Of a stretch of DNA of 64,000 bases, positions 62,815-64,000 are shown in pieces (within the stretch, counting starts at the first letter, position 1; the number at the start of each line of letters is the position of its first letter). Under the pieces are notes generated by a model. That model worked only from the letters and a program-made list of their open reading frames with translations. It had not been told where the DNA came from and ran no database searches. The stretch is from Lachnospiraceae bacterium (lineage in GTDB: Bacteria; Bacillota; Clostridia; Lachnospirales; Lachnospiraceae). Location of the stretch: assembly GCA_017441825.1 (NCBI GenBank), contig JAFRVD010000048.1, forward strand, positions 62,001-126,000, written 5' to 3'. A program made the position numbers and the translations under genes.

Positions 62815-64000
62815 ATGAAAAAGAAACACATGAAACGCCTGACGGGCTTCCTGGCGCTTATTCTGGCTCTTGTCATGGTGCTTGGGATCCCGGTCTCTGC
62901 CATGGAAGAAGCAGCTGAGGTCACGGGAGAAGCTTATTCCGGGGCTGAGGAAGCCGGCCCGGAGGATGCTGAGCCTCAGGAGGATATGCAGGAGACTGAT
63001 GAAGAAGGGGCAGATACTCAGGAAGCTGATACCCGGGAAGGCCCTCAGGATGAAGAACCTGCAGAGGCGGAAGTGCCGGATACCCCGGAAGACACAGAAG
63101 CCCCCGAGCTTCCCATTGATCCAATCGGCCCCGAGACCTTCAATACGGGAATCACCGCGAACAACAGCTTTGTACCGGTAACGGACGCGTTCAGCGCGCA
63201 TGTCGTGACCTCATATGGCGCGGTGAAGAGCTACGTGACCGGCGGCGTGTACTACCTGTTTGTCCCGAACGGCTACCCGCTTTCCGCGCTGACCATCTAC
63301 TATAACGGCAGCGTGACGGCTGTTTCCAAAGGGACACTCAATACATCGGCGAAGAACGTGACCGGGGCTTTTTCACACGGTGACAGGATTATATTTACGC
63401 TTTCAGGCGGCGCCACAAGGACTGTGTGCATCATGCAGTCCTCGGTTCCGAGCCTGTCCGTATGGCTCACCGGCTACACGCTCGCCGATATCCACGCAGA
63501 CAGAAGCCTGAAGGCCGAAGGGACCTACGTGACCCTTTCGGATCCTTCGAATGCTGCATATAATTTAGACGTCGGGTCCGCGGAGTTCAAGGGCCGCGGG
63601 AATTCTTCCTGGCAGTACTTTGAGAAAAAGGGCTACCAGATCAAATTTGACAAGAAGACGGCGCTCTTCGGAGGCGGCGCGGCCAAAAAGTGGGTCCTCG
63701 TGCCCAGCGCCGGCGATGGTTCCATGATGAAGAACAAGATCGCGTATGAGCTCTCCTCCGGTTCTTCTCTGGCGTTCACTCCCTCCGCGCATTTCGCGGA
63801 CCTCTGGGTCAACGGCGAGTATCAGGGACTTTACCTCGTGACGGACAAGATCGAGATCGGCAAGACGCGCCTTAACCTGACGGACGAAAAGGGCGTCCTG
63901 ATCGAGCAGGACGATGTTTTCTACGCAGATGAAGACCTGTACTTCAAGTCCTCCGTGACCGGAAATTTCTATGTGCAGAAAGACGCCGTGAACGAGGACA
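62815..64000 (+). CDS. Secreted CotH-kinase-family protein, 3' end missing
   Basis: The frame is open for 395 codons to the window end. Signal peptide (1 to about 29, ending VSA), an extremely acidic Glu/Asp/Pro spacer (about 30-100), a beta-rich domain (about 105-240), then the CotH core with FKGRGNSSWQ, YQIKFDKKTALFG, KKWVLVPSAGDGSMMKN, WVNGEYQGLYLVTDKI and ending in the acidic EQDD region. CotH proteins are atypical kinases, first known from spore coats, and also occur in bacterial surface and cellulosomal proteins. AAGGGG precedes ATG. The acidic spacer resembles that of the giant protein upstream. Confidence 0.88.
   Translation, partial: MKKKHMKRLTGFLALILALVMVLGIPVSAMEEAAEVTGEAYSGAEEAGPEDAEPQEDMQETDEEGADTQEADTREGPQDEEPAEAEVPDTPEDTEAPELPIDPIGPETFNTGITANNSFVPVTDAFSAHVVTSYGAVKSYVTGGVYYLFVPNGYPLSALTIYYNGSVTAVSKGTLNTSAKNVTGAFSHGDRIIFTLSGGATRTVCIMQSSVPSLSVWLTGYTLADIHADRSLKAEGTYVTLSDPSNAAYNLDVGSAEFKGRGNSSWQYFEKKGYQIKFDKKTALFGGGAAKKWVLVPSAGDGSMMKNKIAYELSSGSSLAFTPSAHFADLWVNGEYQGLYLVTDKIEIGKTRLNLTDEKGVLIEQDDVFYADEDLYFKSSVTGNFYVQKDAVNED

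Overview
The window reads as a chromosome segment of a GC-rich, low-oxygen Gram-positive bacterium of the Clostridia, most likely a gut or rumen Lachnospiraceae relative. The evidence is the gene order pyrH-frr-uppS-cdsA-dxr-rseP-ispG, the tig-clpP-clpX-ysxC block, the MEP isoprenoid route, Cys-lipobox solute-binding proteins, LplBC-type sugar permeases, and BspA-like and CotH-like surface proteins. The taxonomic call is inference; there is no rRNA in the window.

Region 1 (1-18,400) is housekeeping. It holds the 3' part of typA, an OmpR-type two-component system, ung, uppP, a D-Ala-D-Ala carboxypeptidase, a convergent yebC, then pyrH, frr, uppS, cdsA, dxr, rseP and ispG (translation, lipid carrier, phospholipid and isoprenoid supply), and tig, clpP, clpX and ysxC (protein quality control), closed by a strong terminator.

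Region 2 (18,420-32,900) is a catabolic island. A LacI-type regulator with its own palindromic operator is followed by a five-gene peptide-type (Dpp/Opp) ABC importer. Next come four alpha/beta-hydrolase-fold proteins, an MFS transporter and a small VOC protein, packed almost without gaps. Two of the hydrolases, and one domain of a third, appear to have lost the nucleophilic serine, while the other two sites keep it. This mix of live and apparently dead hydrolases is the strongest candidate for an undescribed system.

Region 3 (32,900-40,580) makes cell-surface sugar. It encodes CDP-glucose 4,6-dehydratase (RfbG), the Fe-S/PMP 3-dehydrase RfbH of 3,6-dideoxyhexose synthesis and a polytopic GT-C-like membrane protein. 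An rRNA methyltransferase, an anchored papain-like protease and an XTP/dITP pyrophosphatase follow.

Region 4 (40,580-50,080) is a carbohydrate module: two LplB/LplC-type permeases and their binding lipoprotein, a divergent metallophosphoesterase, then rhamnulokinase, an SDR, the NAD(P)HX repair dehydratase NnrD and a TIM-barrel sugar isomerase-like protein. Import and phosphorylation of rhamnose-containing glycan fragments is a reasonable inference.

Region 5 (50,100-64,000) starts with a tRNA-Thr(CGT) and becomes visibly more AT-rich. It carries a 2,258-residue secreted protein (M6-like metallopeptidase, BspA-type leucine-rich repeats, about 19 DUF285-type repeats and a duplicated C-terminal module), an unknown secreted two-repeat protein, a 50-codon remnant of the same C-terminal module, a UlaG-like metallo-beta-lactamase-fold protein, a TIM-barrel/beta-propeller fusion, and the 5' part of a secreted CotH-kinase-family protein that runs off the end.

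Three copies of a double-hairpin intergenic repeat, several clear sigma-A type promoters and eight intrinsic terminators or terminator-like hairpins are also recorded.
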